From the NCBI GenBank assembly GCA_022575985.1, contig JAKSXM010000238.1:12418001-12482000 (forward strand): a stretch of DNA of 64,000 bases, written 5' to 3'. The position numbers and the translations under genes were made by a program. Origin of the DNA: Anagrus nilaparvatae. Lineage: Eukaryota; Arthropoda; Insecta; Hymenoptera; Mymaridae. This document shows positions 52,401-62,824 of the stretch, piece by piece; position 1 is the first letter of the stretch, and each line of letters starts with the position of its first letter. The notes beneath the pieces were generated by a model. It saw only the letters and a program-made list of their open reading frames with translations, was not told the origin of the DNA and made no database searches.

Positions 52401-55400
52401 TTTTTATTTTTTTAATTAAATTTTTGAGAATTCTTTGTAATTGCAAAAAATTTATGTTATTTTTAAAATAACATTTTTATTTTATTTTTAAAATTATGTA
52501 AGGATTATACAAATTAATTTTATATTGAAATTCAAGTAAATAAATTACGTCAAAATTTTTATTTTTTGAGGGTTTTTACGTAAATATTTTTAATTTTATC
52601 ATTTTTTTTATATTTAATTACAATGTCTTGGTATTTTTATTAAATTTTAAAAAATTCTGACCTTTATAAAAAAATTTTTTAAAACAAGGTCAAAACTTAC
52701 AAGTCTCACAGAATAAAATATTTATAAACATCAATCAAAAACAATAAAATGATATTTTTATAATTGAATTATTTAATTAAAAAATTAATTAAAAAACTAA
52801 AAAAAAAAAACACATTCTCACGGTTTTTATTACTAATTTAATAAAATAATTTAATACCTGAAAATAAATGACACTACAAATAAAAAAAATTGAATGAATT
52901 TTTATTTACTTGTAATAAAAAATTTTCATTGTTTAAAAAAATATTTAATAAAATTACATGCATGTAAGTTAGATTATAATAAACCGCAGAGTTGGTTATA
53001 CGAGAGTGAAATAAATCATCTGAGTAATTTCTCTTTTATAATAAAATAAAGGTCGTTTACTTTTTTTTTTATAAAAAAATAAATACGTTACTGAAATGCC
53101 TTTAAGATATTTATAAAAATAAACAAGTGTATAATCGACCAGTTTTTTTTATAAATTGGGATATTTTTTTTATTTTTATTGCAAAATTTGTATCATTAAA
53201 AGTAGTTTTTGTTAATTATTTAGCATGTACGACTTGTAAATAAATAATCTTTAAGTACTGATCAATTTTATTATAAATTGGTGTCATTGAAAATGAGGAA
53301 AATTTTTTTCAAACCATTAGTTTAAGTATTCAAACCGTAGATCTTTTTTTACTTGCTTATAAAAACTTAATCATAATTAAATTTTCCTAACACAAGGATG
53401 ACATTAATATTTTCAAAATATTTTTAATTAAAATTACATAATTCACAAACTGTACTTACAAGCTTATTAAATTTCACATTTTTTGATGAGTTATTTAGTG
53501 CCAAACATAAAAAAAATATTATATAATTGAAATATTAAAGAAATTGAAAGATCTGACAAATAAAATTTATGTAATTTCATTCATTAATAACTACTGATAA
53601 TTTCACAAGAATATATTTAACAAATTTAAAAAGTAAATAAAATTTTTTTAATATTACACTGTAATAAAATAAAATATTTTTTCTATAAAAGTATACCTAT
53701 TCCTTATTTCACAAAAATTACTAAAAAAATTAATATCCAGTGGGAATAAAATTACTGTTCGTTAAAATATCATTAAAAAAAAATTAGAAAATTTTTAAAA
53801 AATTATTAAATACCCATAAATTGTTTATTAATTTAAAAAACATGATATATTAATGTAAAAAACTAATTACAAGTATTAAAAGCACGTACAAAAAAGGTAC
53901 ATAAAAATGTATAAAAATGAAAAAGAAAAAATTTTACTTTTTTTTTGTTGTTAAATATTTTCTTGTAGTAATGTATACGCACTGATGGATTGAAAAAATC
54001 CAATTTATTACATTATTACTTAGACACGGTCTGTAAAACAATCTATATAATTAGGCAGTATATAACATATAAGTCGATTTTTATTATATTAAAACCCAAG
54101 AAAGTGAATAATTTCACTTTATTATTACTTTTTTTTTAATACAATGTAATAATCACAATATACTTTTTCCTCGTATTATATTATTATCGAGGGAAAGCTT
54201 ATCCTCTTTTTTTACATTTTTCTCAAAAATCAATCTTATTTACTTATATGTCAATTTACTGTCATATAAATTTTACTATTAAATAATAACTGTCTGTTGC
54301 AATTTTTTCCTTAAATAAAAAAAAACTGGTTTATAATTAAAGCTTACTTATTTTTCATCTAATAATCATAATGCGAGACATGGATATACACACAGGGTGC
54401 TATTAAATGAAATTATAAAATACTTAACATTTTGTCGCATATACATAAATTACGTGATATTTTTTAAATTACTAAATCATTAGATTTCATAATGATTTTA
54501 ATTTACATAATTAATATTACTTTTTTTTATCTTGTAATTATTTTTAAACTTATTATTAACGTGCATCTTCATTATTCTTATATTAAGAAATTTTTACAAA
54601 CTGATCCTCTGAGTATTGTCTTTCTTTTTAAATTGGACCACATTTGTCACAATTTTTTTAAAATTATTACTAAAAATTTTAAATAATTTAATACTTCCTA
54701 CAATAAAAACTATCTATAAAAAGTTACTAACAAACTTTACAAGACAATATTTTATAAGATTAAACTAAAACATGCACACAAATTACTGAATATGAAAACT
54801 ATACTAAATAATAAAATAATTATTTATTTCTTTTTTTTAATATTAATTTTTTTTTTCCGTTTTTTTTTTCATTGCTATCGCTTGTTTCTCCTTTGTCTTC
54901 ATCAGAACTTAATATTATTATTATTTCATCAGCGGTATCCTGAAAATAAAGATTTTATGAGAAATTTTAAATAAAAAAACATATTTTAATTTATAAATTT
55001 ATATATTTATTATTTAATTAAAAAAATTTAATAAAAATCTAGTTTTTTCAATAGATTTTTTACAAAATATATATAAATTTATATAAAACAATATAATTTT
55101 TGAAATAAAAAAAATAAGACATTTTTTTAGTTTTTTACATAATATGACTTTGTATGTAAAAAATACCCTGAGTAAAGATAAAATAGTTTAACATTTAATT
55201 TTAGTTTTTTCTAAATTTCATTTTTAAACTAAATTTATATTTAAGTAATTATAACAATTTTTATGTAATCAATACATTAATCTTTTTTCAATAAATATTT
55301 AATTTAATTCTAATCTTGAAATTTTCTAAATAGAGAATTTAATAGCTTTATATATTTATACTTGAAATAATTAAAAACATTGTTTCCTTTTGCTTTTTTT

Positions 55401-55758
55401 CAGATCTCGAACAAGCTGAAGCACTCGAGGAGTTACGGATGAGAGACACAATGAGACGACGAAATTTGTTATCGAAATCAAGATCTTATCAAAGGTAAAA
55501 ATTGTTAAATTAATATATTTACGTTAATAAAATAGATGTTTATCTTAATAGCTATTTAATATCTGTTTCAGGGAAGAATATTTGTATCATATACAACCTA
55601 GCCATCGAATGAATACAGCATCAAGAATGAGGTACATGGATAATGATAACCGATATTTGAGTATTGGAAAGCCAACGCATATATCATTAAATCCATATGG
55701 CTTAAAAATTGATTATACAGATAGTTGGAACTCTTTGCATCAAAAAATTAAAAACTAA
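40480..55758 (+). CDS. Unrecognised five-exon gene hosting nested genes
   Basis: Exons 40480-40727, 41163-41389, 43565-43657, 55404-55494 and 55572-55758 join in phase into 281 residues. Exon 3 is 93 nt and phase 1 on both sides, so skipping it keeps the frame (250 residues); its acceptor has a weak pyrimidine tract. I do not recognise the product. It starts MTTRGSIYWNSLDSSGS, has the distinctive DPWDLENYAYLRKHKYS, a Tyr/Asn-rich run (GYYNNNNNYNN), a basic exon 3 (ARKKSNERILKVARENY), a charged helix EQAEALEELRMRDTMRRRN and a C-terminus ending DYTDSWNSLHQKIKN. No signal peptide or membrane segment; likely intracellular. A short upstream ORF (ATG TGC TTT TAA at 40446) precedes the start. The last long intron (>11 kb) contains three intronless genes. 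Confidence 0.7.
40910..40917. promoter_or_regulatory. Perfect CRE palindrome TGACGTCA in intron 1
   Basis: TGACGTCA is the full CREB/ATF binding site, 180 bases after exon 1 of the host gene. Only the sequence match supports it. Confidence 0.3.
42354..42445. mobile_element. Fragment of the TA-flanked MITE family
   Basis: Begins TA then GGGGTGTTTGGTTACCCGAA, as the ends of the element at 10528-10747. It continues with AGTTTTGAATCGGAAA and TTGCCTTGG, which match that element's interior. The right end is lost. It lies within intron 2 of the 40480-55758 gene. Confidence 0.55.
44248..45126 (+). CDS. Endogenous bunyavirus-like nucleoprotein (phlebo/tenui type), intact ORF
   Basis: Intronless open frame of 292 codons inside a host intron. 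The middle third matches, by pattern, the nucleocapsid family shared by phleboviruses and tenuiviruses. It has an acidic-hydrophobic helix EDLKWMIFIFINNG, a helix ending in a basic loop before GKARSILNQLISVY, then ITLDRAAACNPMLAVGLF, and a C-terminal RLEFCKKLGILNKDGSDF block. These elements come in the family's order, and the length is a little above its usual ~250. Such proteins coat viral RNA. The N-terminal ~70 residues are extra. There are no stops or frameshifts, so either the insertion is recent or the frame is maintained. TATATATAAG at 44216-44225 lies only 22 bases before the ATG. The family match is pattern recognition, not a search; a host protein of unknown type is the alternative. 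Confidence 0.6.
   Translation: MAYQKIQDDELSKMNAEIREKLMAISLGVTQNSQDVEIQDYQDQVDPLYTLKLIIEMKKNWLEANPTNNQFIQFNSGQKFYFNQNFAEDLKWMIFIFINNGCNLDKIANKISGKARSILNQLISVYKLQSTKNSNQAKDVITLDRAAACNPMLAVGLFNSESAKPIITKLEGIQGIIPKIMTAPNLPACLCKTKTKPHFLLVAINNAIDTVLHKKYENCTSAERIVKKYKTDYLSNLILEETRLEFCKKLGILNKDGSDFNTEILLYIGKVKDHYDTLGTKGVILWKLASEI
45127..47269. other. Intronic spacer, no gene seen
   Basis: AT-rich intron sequence between the nucleoprotein-like frame and the first nested minus-strand gene. No supported exon; AATAAA hexamers near 46030-46070 are uninformative. Confidence 0.4.
47270..48967 (-). CDS. Intronless 565-aa protein, nested paralogue A (unknown function)
   Basis: One uninterrupted frame. It is co-linear with the 558-residue protein at 49561-51237: N-termini are moderately similar (IAQVLENV), and the last ~125 residues are roughly 70% alike by eye. 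I do not recognise a family. It is mostly helical and charged, with no signal peptide or membrane span. Near the C-terminus, SLRQSIGCSCQYCKKIKEFI gives a CxCxxC cluster (C476, C478, C481), followed by H509 in LSHIF and by KSGSNFELKLIKKYS. This could bind zinc. The arrangement reminds me of C-terminal modules in uncharacterised fungal proteins; that is an unverified recollection. An E-box-like CACGTG lies 115 bases upstream. Confidence 0.7.
   Translation of the reverse strand: MSEIAKITENIAQVLENVQNDTVGSDLKTLLGQYFSLLDNNTWKILVYNLDYQYNKENLKWNMLNRIDQNKIQILQNVAKEINCKIYLALVEIITSKEIYNYEDFGPQVEELKILDPEIFKNYMRTKLEYITDTAGNHIYANERSELNEDEVDLIKGIDNLKPYKQVILDVDKPMGQSEQNHSMDMSQSEKPMGSLKSLYKFSAVILCARSIGINNLTEKFSNCIEIFLSLSEEPGNQDAVLELVNENSEILIQQFKKFRSKECIKDFFMISLYVQNEEAAFSLLKNMNVSEILSFENVELIPKLENLYGAEWLLNLINECSQKKFYFDSSICDNIITNLFYYRQVSGSNETFIEIVLKIIYNKIKQTNAGPRHFNESSVNDFKNIKSFNQLISFIVTIENTYFLKKIINYLLRHQEFYTINSLANIFFNFRNIASFEYFKNFRELKYTLLERINDQLPQLVFDLDNWSLRQSIGCSCQYCKKIKEFIHSKNETQKSLNINNDGKVLSHIFTILRNFSLPLEVTQEKSGSNFELKLIKKYSMQEKKRAQLQKLNEIRNELEITRI
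49082..49087. promoter_or_regulatory. CACGTG E-box upstream of nested gene A
   Basis: CACGTGATC lies 115 bases upstream of the ATG at 48967, with a related TCACATGA 20 bases further on. The palindrome is a bHLH-zip site (USF/Myc/MITF-type). A similar CCACGTGAC occurs at 58127-58135 upstream of TRMT10C. Confidence 0.35.
49561..51237 (-). CDS. Intronless 558-aa protein, nested paralogue B (unknown function)
   Basis: Tandem, same-strand partner of 47270-48967, separated by ~590 bases. One open frame. It has the same C-terminal layout: DDWSLRQSIGCNCQQCKIIK (CxCxxC at about C469, C471, C474), then a His in LRHIL and NGLNFEIKLTKKYS, ending ELKEIRNELELTKI. The N-terminus is longer and basic (SKDRRKKTTKISKKI), possibly a nuclear localisation signal. 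The middle has many Lys/Ile/Asn-rich helices. Absence of introns in both copies inside a gene with introns suggests retroposition or lateral gain followed by tandem duplication; that is inference. Confidence 0.7.
   Translation of the reverse strand: MTSAVDPTSKDRRKKTTKISKKIIQNIAKLLENVDNNNAIELDLKNFVQQYFSFQNNEKNKLVYFLKHQYDKESFENKLKEEDQFYVTTFQKIARDLNLFISFSLMEIEESRKYKSLRENEGLKDYADRDNEDYSKDYLSIKLKYTLDTDYNPVFSENSIFDEGEISFIKGIDSLEPNEIKPKTGVDGQISSIQKWYKCSVITLWKKSIDAKPEEKYSNFAELLNSLMKKSGNQDAVLELAKENSDIFKKQFEKCGGKECIEQLFKISIYVENEKVSTLLLKCLDVTEILMYENVDFILKLENLYGSDWLMKFINDSSKKEFNFNFAVCDNIVTFLMHYRQIDGNLSVIECILKIIYYKIKANNVKPLEENSRYDFRNIKSFEPLISFVVGVENTFVLKKIINYLLFYQQFFSVTALASLIFNYKNVCSIEFFKNFTELKYILLDRINSQLPQLILDLDDWSLRQSIGCNCQQCKIIKEFIHSKNEMQKILSINNDHKMLRHILQIIRNFSLPLEISQRKNGLNFEIKLTKKYSMNEEKRAHLQELKEIRNELELTKI
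51238..55403. other. Remainder of the host intron
   Basis: About 4.2 kb of very AT-rich intron sequence, with poly-T/poly-A runs throughout. The few short ORFs (for example 54492-54686 and 54792-54974) are Ile/Phe/Leu-rich low-complexity frames. I see no exon or RNA gene. Confidence 0.45.
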
Positions 55759-56039
55759 TAAAATTAATTTAAATTAAGTTATACCATTCGATATTCAGTC
55801 TACTGTTGATTAAATTATAAAAAAATATATTTTACTTAATTTTTTTTTTTGAATATTTATAAACTTGTAAATAAAACTCTATACGTATGAACAAATTTCT
55901 TATTGTTGTAAAACTTTTGTTAAAAAAAAAAAATATAAACTTAACAGCAAATTGTTCATTTTCTAAATGAACGATGACAATTATCTTGTAATAAAAAAAT
56001 TTTTAAATAAATATATAAAGCTATTCCTTCTTCATAATT

Positions 56040-57110
56040 TTACAAATCGAATATAGTTTCATCATCGCAAGAAAATAATCTTATTTTTCCATTTTTTTTT
56101 ACCGGTACCTTTTGTATACCAATGCTTTTCTCTGCTTCACTCGCAGTTGTGTATGATGAATTTATTGTATCAGATTTAGATACATCTAGAGAAGGCCAGC
56201 TAAGAAAAAAAAAAAAATATTAATGTTTTTAAAATAAATATTTATAAAAATTAATTAATAAATTTACTATGAAGATGATGATTTTCTTTTTCTTTGTTTT
56301 TGTATTTTGGGTACGTCTTTAGTGAAAGTTGGATGATTTATCAATAATTTTTTAGCGGCATCTTCTGGTGCTCTTTTATATTGCTCAAGCTAAAAACAAA
56401 TACAATTATAATTTGATATAATTAAGAAAATTAATTATTAAATGCGAACCTCAGCTTTAGCCAATTCGTATTTTCTTTTGTACTCTGCTAGTTCTTCGTT
56501 ATTTTTTTCATTTAAATTTCTTAATTTAGCACATTCATCATTTAATGTTTGAACTGAAAAAATAAATAATATTAATAAATAAATATTGCTTATTTAGACA
56601 TTTTTTATAAAATTCAAATTTATTTTTACTTTGCTCATTGTAGTCAACATCTACATTGTTATTTAAACTATTTCTTAAATATTCATTTTCATCTTGCAGG
56701 GCAACGATTTTATTAGATCTTTCTTTCAACAGCTTTATTAATTTTTGTTTTTGAGCTTCCTTTTGGACCAACAATTGGTTTTGTTTTTCAATAACAGTTA
56801 GTAAATCTGTACTATCAGCTTTCATGTTTTCGAATTCCTAAATTAAAAAATATTAATTAATTAAATTAAAATAATTCACTATTTATTTTTAGCACATATT
56901 TTTTACTGTAAATATGATATTGACAAGTTTAAACAAATATTTTTTTATTAACTTCACTTCACAATGCATATAAACATATAAATGTGTGTATAATATATAT
57001 GTCATTTCGTAGAAACAAGTCATACTTGTCAACTTTACATTTAATGAAATTACCTGCTTAAATTTATTTAGATTTTCTAAAATTTTATGACTTTGGTTAT
57101 CATTAAACAT
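56040..57110 (-). CDS. Small coiled-coil protein of unknown function
   Basis: Five exons on the minus strand, 57110-57054, 56837-56630, 56553-56450, 56389-56268 and 56199-56040, join in phase to 216 residues. Residues ~20-130 form a continuous coiled coil (for example LVQKEAQKQKLIKLLKERSN, LAEYKRKYELAKAELEQYKR). A basic cluster IQKQRKRKSSSS at ~160 looks like a nuclear localisation signal. The C-terminus is unusual: KNGKIRLFSCDDETIFDL, with an acidic end. I do not recognise it. The splice donor after exon 3 (GAG/GTTCGC) is weak but keeps the frame. Its stop lies 281 bases from the stop of the convergent five-exon gene, so the 3' UTRs may overlap. Confidence 0.7.
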
Positions 57111-57180
57111 TTTATTCTAATTACAAAATATTATAGAATAAATTTATTCATTAAAAACATAATTTAAAGTTCTCCGTAAA

Positions 57181-57366
57181 ATGCACGATACTTTCAAGAC
57201 ACCAATCAGAAAAAAAATGAATATAAAGATGGCGCCATGGTACGGTTTCATATTCTTCGCACGTGTTCTCCAGAGCTCGGGTGTTCTCGATAAAGATACT
57301 ATTCGCCCTGAGGCGAATGGTAGAAGGGATATAAAAAATTCGATCGACGCGCTCGCGGTGGCGTAA
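57181..57366. promoter_or_regulatory. CG-rich upstream region of the coiled-coil gene
   Basis: A local rise in CG content with AAGATGGCGCC (57227-57237, like the YY1/Pho core AAGATGGC), the hairpin ATTCGCC-CTGA-GGCGAAT (57301-57318) and CGACGCGCTCGCG. It lies directly upstream of the minus-strand gene starting at 57110. The 61- and 91-codon frames here on the two strands overlap and have no recognisable content. Confidence 0.4.
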
Positions 57367-57419
57367 ATATTAGTCCGCGTTGGGAAATATATGTATGCAA
57401 ATATATAGATATTATACAC

Positions 57420-58518
57420 AAAATATTTTTTAATTAATTAAAAAATTCTTTAATAACCGTATTTTGTTATAAATAGTGAAAAAATAAGTTCTAAATGTAT
57501 TTAAATTGATTTTTTTTTATTCTTATAAATTTTTCCGTATACTACACTTCTGAAATAAGTAAATAATGCTCACTCTTACCAATGATCATATGTTTTTTGT
57601 GTATATTTTATTGTTTTTGGGTGAAATAATTGAATTTTTTGCAGATTTTTTGTTAAAGAATATTAATTAGCATAAAATACATTCATCCCAACACAAAGAA
57701 GTATTTTGTCTTTGTAAAATAACAATAAAAACATTACAATCTTCTGTTTGATGACTCAAAAGTATTGATATTATTTTTCTCTTAGAAAAAAAATATCATT
57801 ATTGCTTGCATTTTCTTAGCGATAACAATTATTAACAGTTTCTATCAATAATTTATCAAATTTAATCAAATTGTAACACAAAAACTAATTTAATATATTT
57901 GCATTGAATACCGCACATAACCCTCTTAACATAAATAAAATTAACTTTTATAAAAGTTACAATTATATATTCTTTTTTATCTTATAAAATAAAGATACAT
58001 TTTATTATTACAATTGCTATGCTAAAAAAATTTTATCCAAAATACAGTTTATAATTGTTTAATTTTCAATTTTCAAAATTTTTCCTATGCTTTACGTGTA
58101 AAGTTTTCCCAATAAAAAAGGGGAAACCACGTGACTTACTAGAATCCGCCATTACCCCAAAGAGCTTTAACCTCTTTGCATTACCCTCACGGCGAATATG
58201 GTGCAAATTATTAATTTTTGTATACATTGTTGATAGTTAGTTGATAGAATAAAAACCTTGCCTGAATAAAATAAATATATATAATAATTGAAGAAAATTC
58301 TATTAATCAAAGAAATAAATCATTTATATTTTTATGAAATAAATTAAGCATTAAAATTTTAGAATTATATTGTACATAATATAAAATACCGATCTATAAC
58401 CTAATAATATAACTCGAAACCACGATGCAAAATAATTACTGCTTAAACTTTAATAATTTAAAGAATTAAACATTATTTTACCTTTTAATTTATTTTTTGT
58501 AAATAATCAAGAATTGAA
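57420..58518. other. Intergenic between coiled-coil gene and TRMT10C
   Basis: AT-rich divergent intergenic region. It includes CCACGTGAC at 58127-58135 and CCGCCATTA at 58147, plausible TRMT10C upstream elements. No exon seen. Confidence 0.4.
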
Positions 58519-60078
58519 ATGTATCGCCAATTGTTTCAAAATGTGCTTCGAGTATCTGGTACATGTAAAACAAACAAAAAATTATTTAAAACTGTTTTTG
58601 GTCCAACAGTGAATAATACTTCAAAACAATCGATTGAAAATAGTGGAGGGTTTTCAAATAATTTAAAAAGTTTTAGTAGTAATAGTGTCACTGATTTAGA
58701 AAATAATGAAAATACTTCTAGTCTTTCTGATGATTCAAAACATTCTTATAAAAATCCAACATTGAGAAAAGAAATAATTGACCAAAGAGCCCAAGATAAA
58801 CTAGACGCTCTCATAAAAAGTAATCCAGAAATTTCGGAAACAATGAAAATTATTGAATTAGAAGTAGAAGTCCTTAGACAGGATGGTCAGATGGTTCCTT
58901 CATTGTTAAGACCTCGTGATATGGTGGAACTTGTAAAGTTGACAACTCGAAGCCAAAGAAGGTAATAATATTTTTTTATTGTCCAAATATGATTTTAATG
59001 ATTTTTTTTATTTTTAATATGTAGGAGACAATACGAATTTTTATTTAAAAATGAACAAAGAGACATAAAAGCAAAAGAACAGCAACTAGAAAATGCAAAA
59101 AATAGAGAAGATAAAGGGCCAGAAGCATTTTATGATCCAATAAAAGAGGGCATGGTATATCAACTAAGAAAAAATTTTATGTTTCGAAGAATCCCAGATA
59201 ATCAAATTTCACAATTATATAATTGGAATTGTCTTAAGAGTATGATGTTTGGTAGTGACATAGTTTTTGACTTTGGTTTTGAAAATAACATGAATGCAAG
59301 AGAAATGAGCTCTTGTGCCAAGCAAATATTAGCAGTTTATAGTGATAATCGAATTCACGACCATCCCTTTCATGTTCATTTTTGCAATACAAATTTAAAT
59401 GGAGATTTATTAGAGAAAATACAAAGATTTATCCCAAATATTATGGAGGAAGATTTTCCATTTAACATAACTCCCGATTCTTATCTTGATGTTTTCAAAA
59501 ATAGAAAATTAGTGTATCTTACTCCACATACTAACGATTATATGACTACTTATGACCCAGAAACTGTTTATATTATTGGAGCATTAGTAGATAAAGTAAA
59601 TAGAGATCCTGTGACATTAGCAAAAGCTAAAAGAGAAGGAATACAAATGCTAAAATTACCATTAGAACAATATTTAGAATGGGGTGAAGGTTCTAATAAA
59701 AACTTAACTATAAATCAAGTATTTGCAGTAATGCTTGATGCACAAAGAAACAAATGGGAATATGCTCTAAGGCATATTCCTAGAAGAAAGTTAATAGAGT
59801 CTAGACTCAAATCTTTGGAAAACAGAATCAAAAGAGATATGATTAGGAATCAAAATTACGATAATGTAAATTACTTAGAAAATTTATCTGGAAATAAATA
59901 TCAGGGATCAGGAAATAAAATGTGGACCAAACCTACATTTCATCATTTTTCTAAAAGCCCTCAAAACATGGAAACAATGGAAAGTAAAAAACGACTGTAT
60001 AACGAAAATAATTCTGATGACAATCAAGAATTCAGTCATTCTGCAAGATCAAAACATCGTAATAAATGGAAAGCATAA
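58519..60078 (+). CDS. TRMT10C: Mitochondrial RNase P subunit 1 / tRNA (guanine-9) methyltransferase
   Basis: Two exons, 58519-58961 and 59025-60078, give 498 residues. The N-terminus (MYRQLFQNVLRVSGTCKTNK) is basic and lacks acids, as in mitochondrial targeting peptides. A Ser/Asn-rich linker is followed by a coiled helix (RRQYEFLFKN..., KAKEQQLENAKN), then the SPOUT methyltransferase domain from ~residue 200: DIVFDFGFENNMNAREMSSC, VYLTPHTNDYMTTY and VYIIGALVDKVNRDP. These are the TRMT10-type knot motifs. With SDR5C1 (Scully) and PRORC/Mulder it forms protein-only mitochondrial RNase P, and methylates position 9 of mitochondrial tRNAs. The Drosophila orthologue is roswell. The C-terminus is Lys/Asn-rich and variable. 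It converges with FBXL4, 451 bases away. Confidence 0.92.
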
Positions 60079-60529
60079 TTTTGTTTTTTTTTATATAAAT
60101 AATTTAATTGTATAAAATTGTTTACATTTATAAGAAATTATTTTATTGAGTAGATAATATCTTGTAAAAAAATTTTTTGAATTGTATAAAATAGTTTGTA
60201 AGAATAAATGGACGATTATTATTGTATAAAGTATACACCACAAACCTTAAACTACATTTTTTATAAATTTAAAAAAATAAAAATACTTATAAAATAAAAT
60301 TTATTTTAGCAGTCTTTTAAATTATTAAGTTATATTCCTGTATCACAAAAAAGAATATTTAATAAATCTGTAATTTTTTTTGAAGTTGTTAATTTATAAA
60401 TACATAATCGATTGATATTATTTATAATTTAAAATATAATAAAAGCCTTTAAAATCACAGCAATAGTAGTAAAAGTTTTAGAAAAAGAAATAAATTCATA
60501 TAAAAAATTTGGAACATTAAAATTAGTTT

Positions 60530-62824
60530 TTAAATATCACTTAGAACAGTAGCTTGAAAACTTCTCTTGAATGACACATAAGGATAAGATTTTTGCCATT
60601 CTTGAATTTTAATATCAGTTATACTATCACAAAAGCTTAAATCAATTAATCGTAATTTTGAGCAATTTTGTAAAATACGAAAACAAATATCAGGTGTAAC
60701 CAGCCGAGCTCCTAAGATATCTAGTTGTTTTAAATTTGTACAAAATATTAAAGGCTCTAAATCTTTATCTGTTAGTCCAGTCATAGCGGTTAAAAATACT
60801 TTTTCTAAGTCTCTGCAGGAGATTAACAGATTTTTCAAAGCCTCTCCTAATGAACTAATGCCACTAACAAAAATAAAAAAAATTAAGTGCATGTAATATA
60901 TTTAAATTATTTAAAATAATTTATAACATACCACCAGCCTAAATCAATCGTTTTAAGAGATTTGCATTGACTTAGAACTTTCAACCCTTCGTTTGACATA
61001 GTTTGACATTTCCAAAAGTCTATACTCTCTATTTTTTTGCAAGAATTTGCAATTTCTGAAGCAACAACATCCATGTTTACTTTTTCACTTAAAGTAGATA
61101 AATCCAAAATCCGCATATTATGATTTTTTCGAAAAATTTTACATAAATTATCAGTCTCAATTTTTGTCCTGTATAATTCAAGTCTTTCTAAATTTTCTAA
61201 ATTTGTTAATTCTGCAAATCCGTTGTTTTCGATTGATGAACAATTTTTTAAGCTTAGTTCTAAATTTTAAATAATTGTTTAAGTTAAAAAAAGAAATTTT
61301 ACAAAAAAAACAATTATTAAAAAATCTTAATACCTCTAAGATTTTTACAAACTTGTGAAATTTCTTGTATTACTTGATCATTAACAAAATGGCAACAATT
61401 TAATTTTAAATGAGTCAATGTACTGCCACAATTTTTTAAAAAACTTATAAAATCTATTGATTTAATTTTATTATAATTTCCACACCAAGACAAATCTAAT
61501 TTCAGTAAATATTGACATTTAGGAATAAAACTTATTAAAGCTTCTGAATTTAAACAATGCCAATATTGTTTAAAATTCAACTTCGTAAATAAATGTCCAT
61601 CTCTAGCAATATTATTAAATCTGCGACTAACAACGCAGCAACGACTTAATGATTCTAAATCAAGATTTTGAAATATTTTTAAAATAGTTTCATCCTAAAA
61701 AAATGATGCTACCTTTATTATAAATAAATTGGCAGGAAAAAAATTGAAATTTATTTAACTTACTGGTAAGGTAGAGAAATTACCGCAAGATTCATCATTG
61801 GATGGATTGTTAATATCATTCACAAGTTTTGGAAACTCTATTTGTAAAAACTGTTGTAAACTATTAAATGCTTCTTGTATAGGTGGTATTGAGTAACAAC
61901 TTTTTTTTGGAATATCATCTTTTTTACTAAAAGAATAAATAATAATTATTTACTAAATATTTAAATTTAATAAAATAAATTTAACTCTTACTCTTTACGA
62001 AGAACACAATATTTAGTTATCTGACTTTTTAAATTTTTTAAATCTTCATTAAATCTTAAATAATCTGGAGTTAAATTATAAAAGTCATCTTGATTATGTA
62101 ATATTCCTTCAGTAACTCCAATTTCCCTTAGTACAACACTTAAACTTTCTGTCTGATATTCAGGATTAGGTAATAACAATTCTGTTGTACCAATTAGCTG
62201 CACAGCATCTAGTTCAGTGTAATAATCAAGCAAACTGTGATTAAATTCTATTCTTAAAATTTTTGTCTTAAAATTACAAAAATGTAAGGGCGGAGAAAAA
62301 ATTCGTGGCTTATGAGGTAAAATTTGAGGTAATCCATTCCAAAGTTTTAACCATTGACCTGAATCCTCATAAGCCCATATAGCTGTTACGCTTCCTGGGT
62401 TATAAGTTTCGTAAACTGATATTCTTAAAGGAAAAACAGCTGTTTCAAATTCTAAATCTATAAAATCATGACTAGCTGTAATATCATTTGTTTTAGGAGT
62501 GTAATCTTGAGTTTTTAAGCAATCTTCATTCCACCATTGACCATAAGTTCGCTTTAATAAGCAAAAAATTGTATGTTTAATTTTAAATAAGTAAATCCCT
62601 TTATATTTGCTTACCATAACAAATCCTTGAGGAAAATCTCCATAATCAGGAAATTTACTTGGGTTTCCAGTTATATTATAAGCAATGTATGAAATGCTCA
62701 TATTACTGCCATACTGAGAACTAAAATCTCCGACCTTTTTGACATACTGTTCAATGAAGGCAACAGATTCATCATCTGAATTTAAAGATATTTTTTCAAT
62801 TTTTCCTGAATTGCTAGAGGCCAT
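60530..62824 (-). CDS. FBXL4: F-box/LRR-repeat protein 4 (mitochondrial)
   Basis: Five exons on the minus strand, 62824-61992, 61926-61764, 61694-61334, 61259-60932 and 60863-60530, join in phase to 672 residues (vertebrate FBXL4 is ~620). Residues ~20-240 are the FBXL4-specific galactose-binding-like region (VKKVGDFSSQYGSNMSISY, PDYGDFPQGF, VYETYNPGSVTAIWAYE). The F-box is at ~328-372 (FSTLPDETILKIFQNLDLES, then LSRCCVVSRRFNNIA). LRRs follow to the end with typical cysteines (LLKLDLSWCGN, LRLIDLSFCDSITD). FBXL4 acts at the mitochondrial outer membrane, where it promotes BNIP3/NIX turnover and limits mitophagy, per published work on mammals. It is unrelated to the fast-evolving F-box cluster at 8-18 kb apart from the domain types. 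It is divergent from GatA. Confidence 0.92.

Noticed and set aside
57144..57419. 91-codon minus and 61-codon plus ORFs
   Set aside because: Mutually overlapping on opposite strands in a CG-rich promoter region; neither resembles a known protein.
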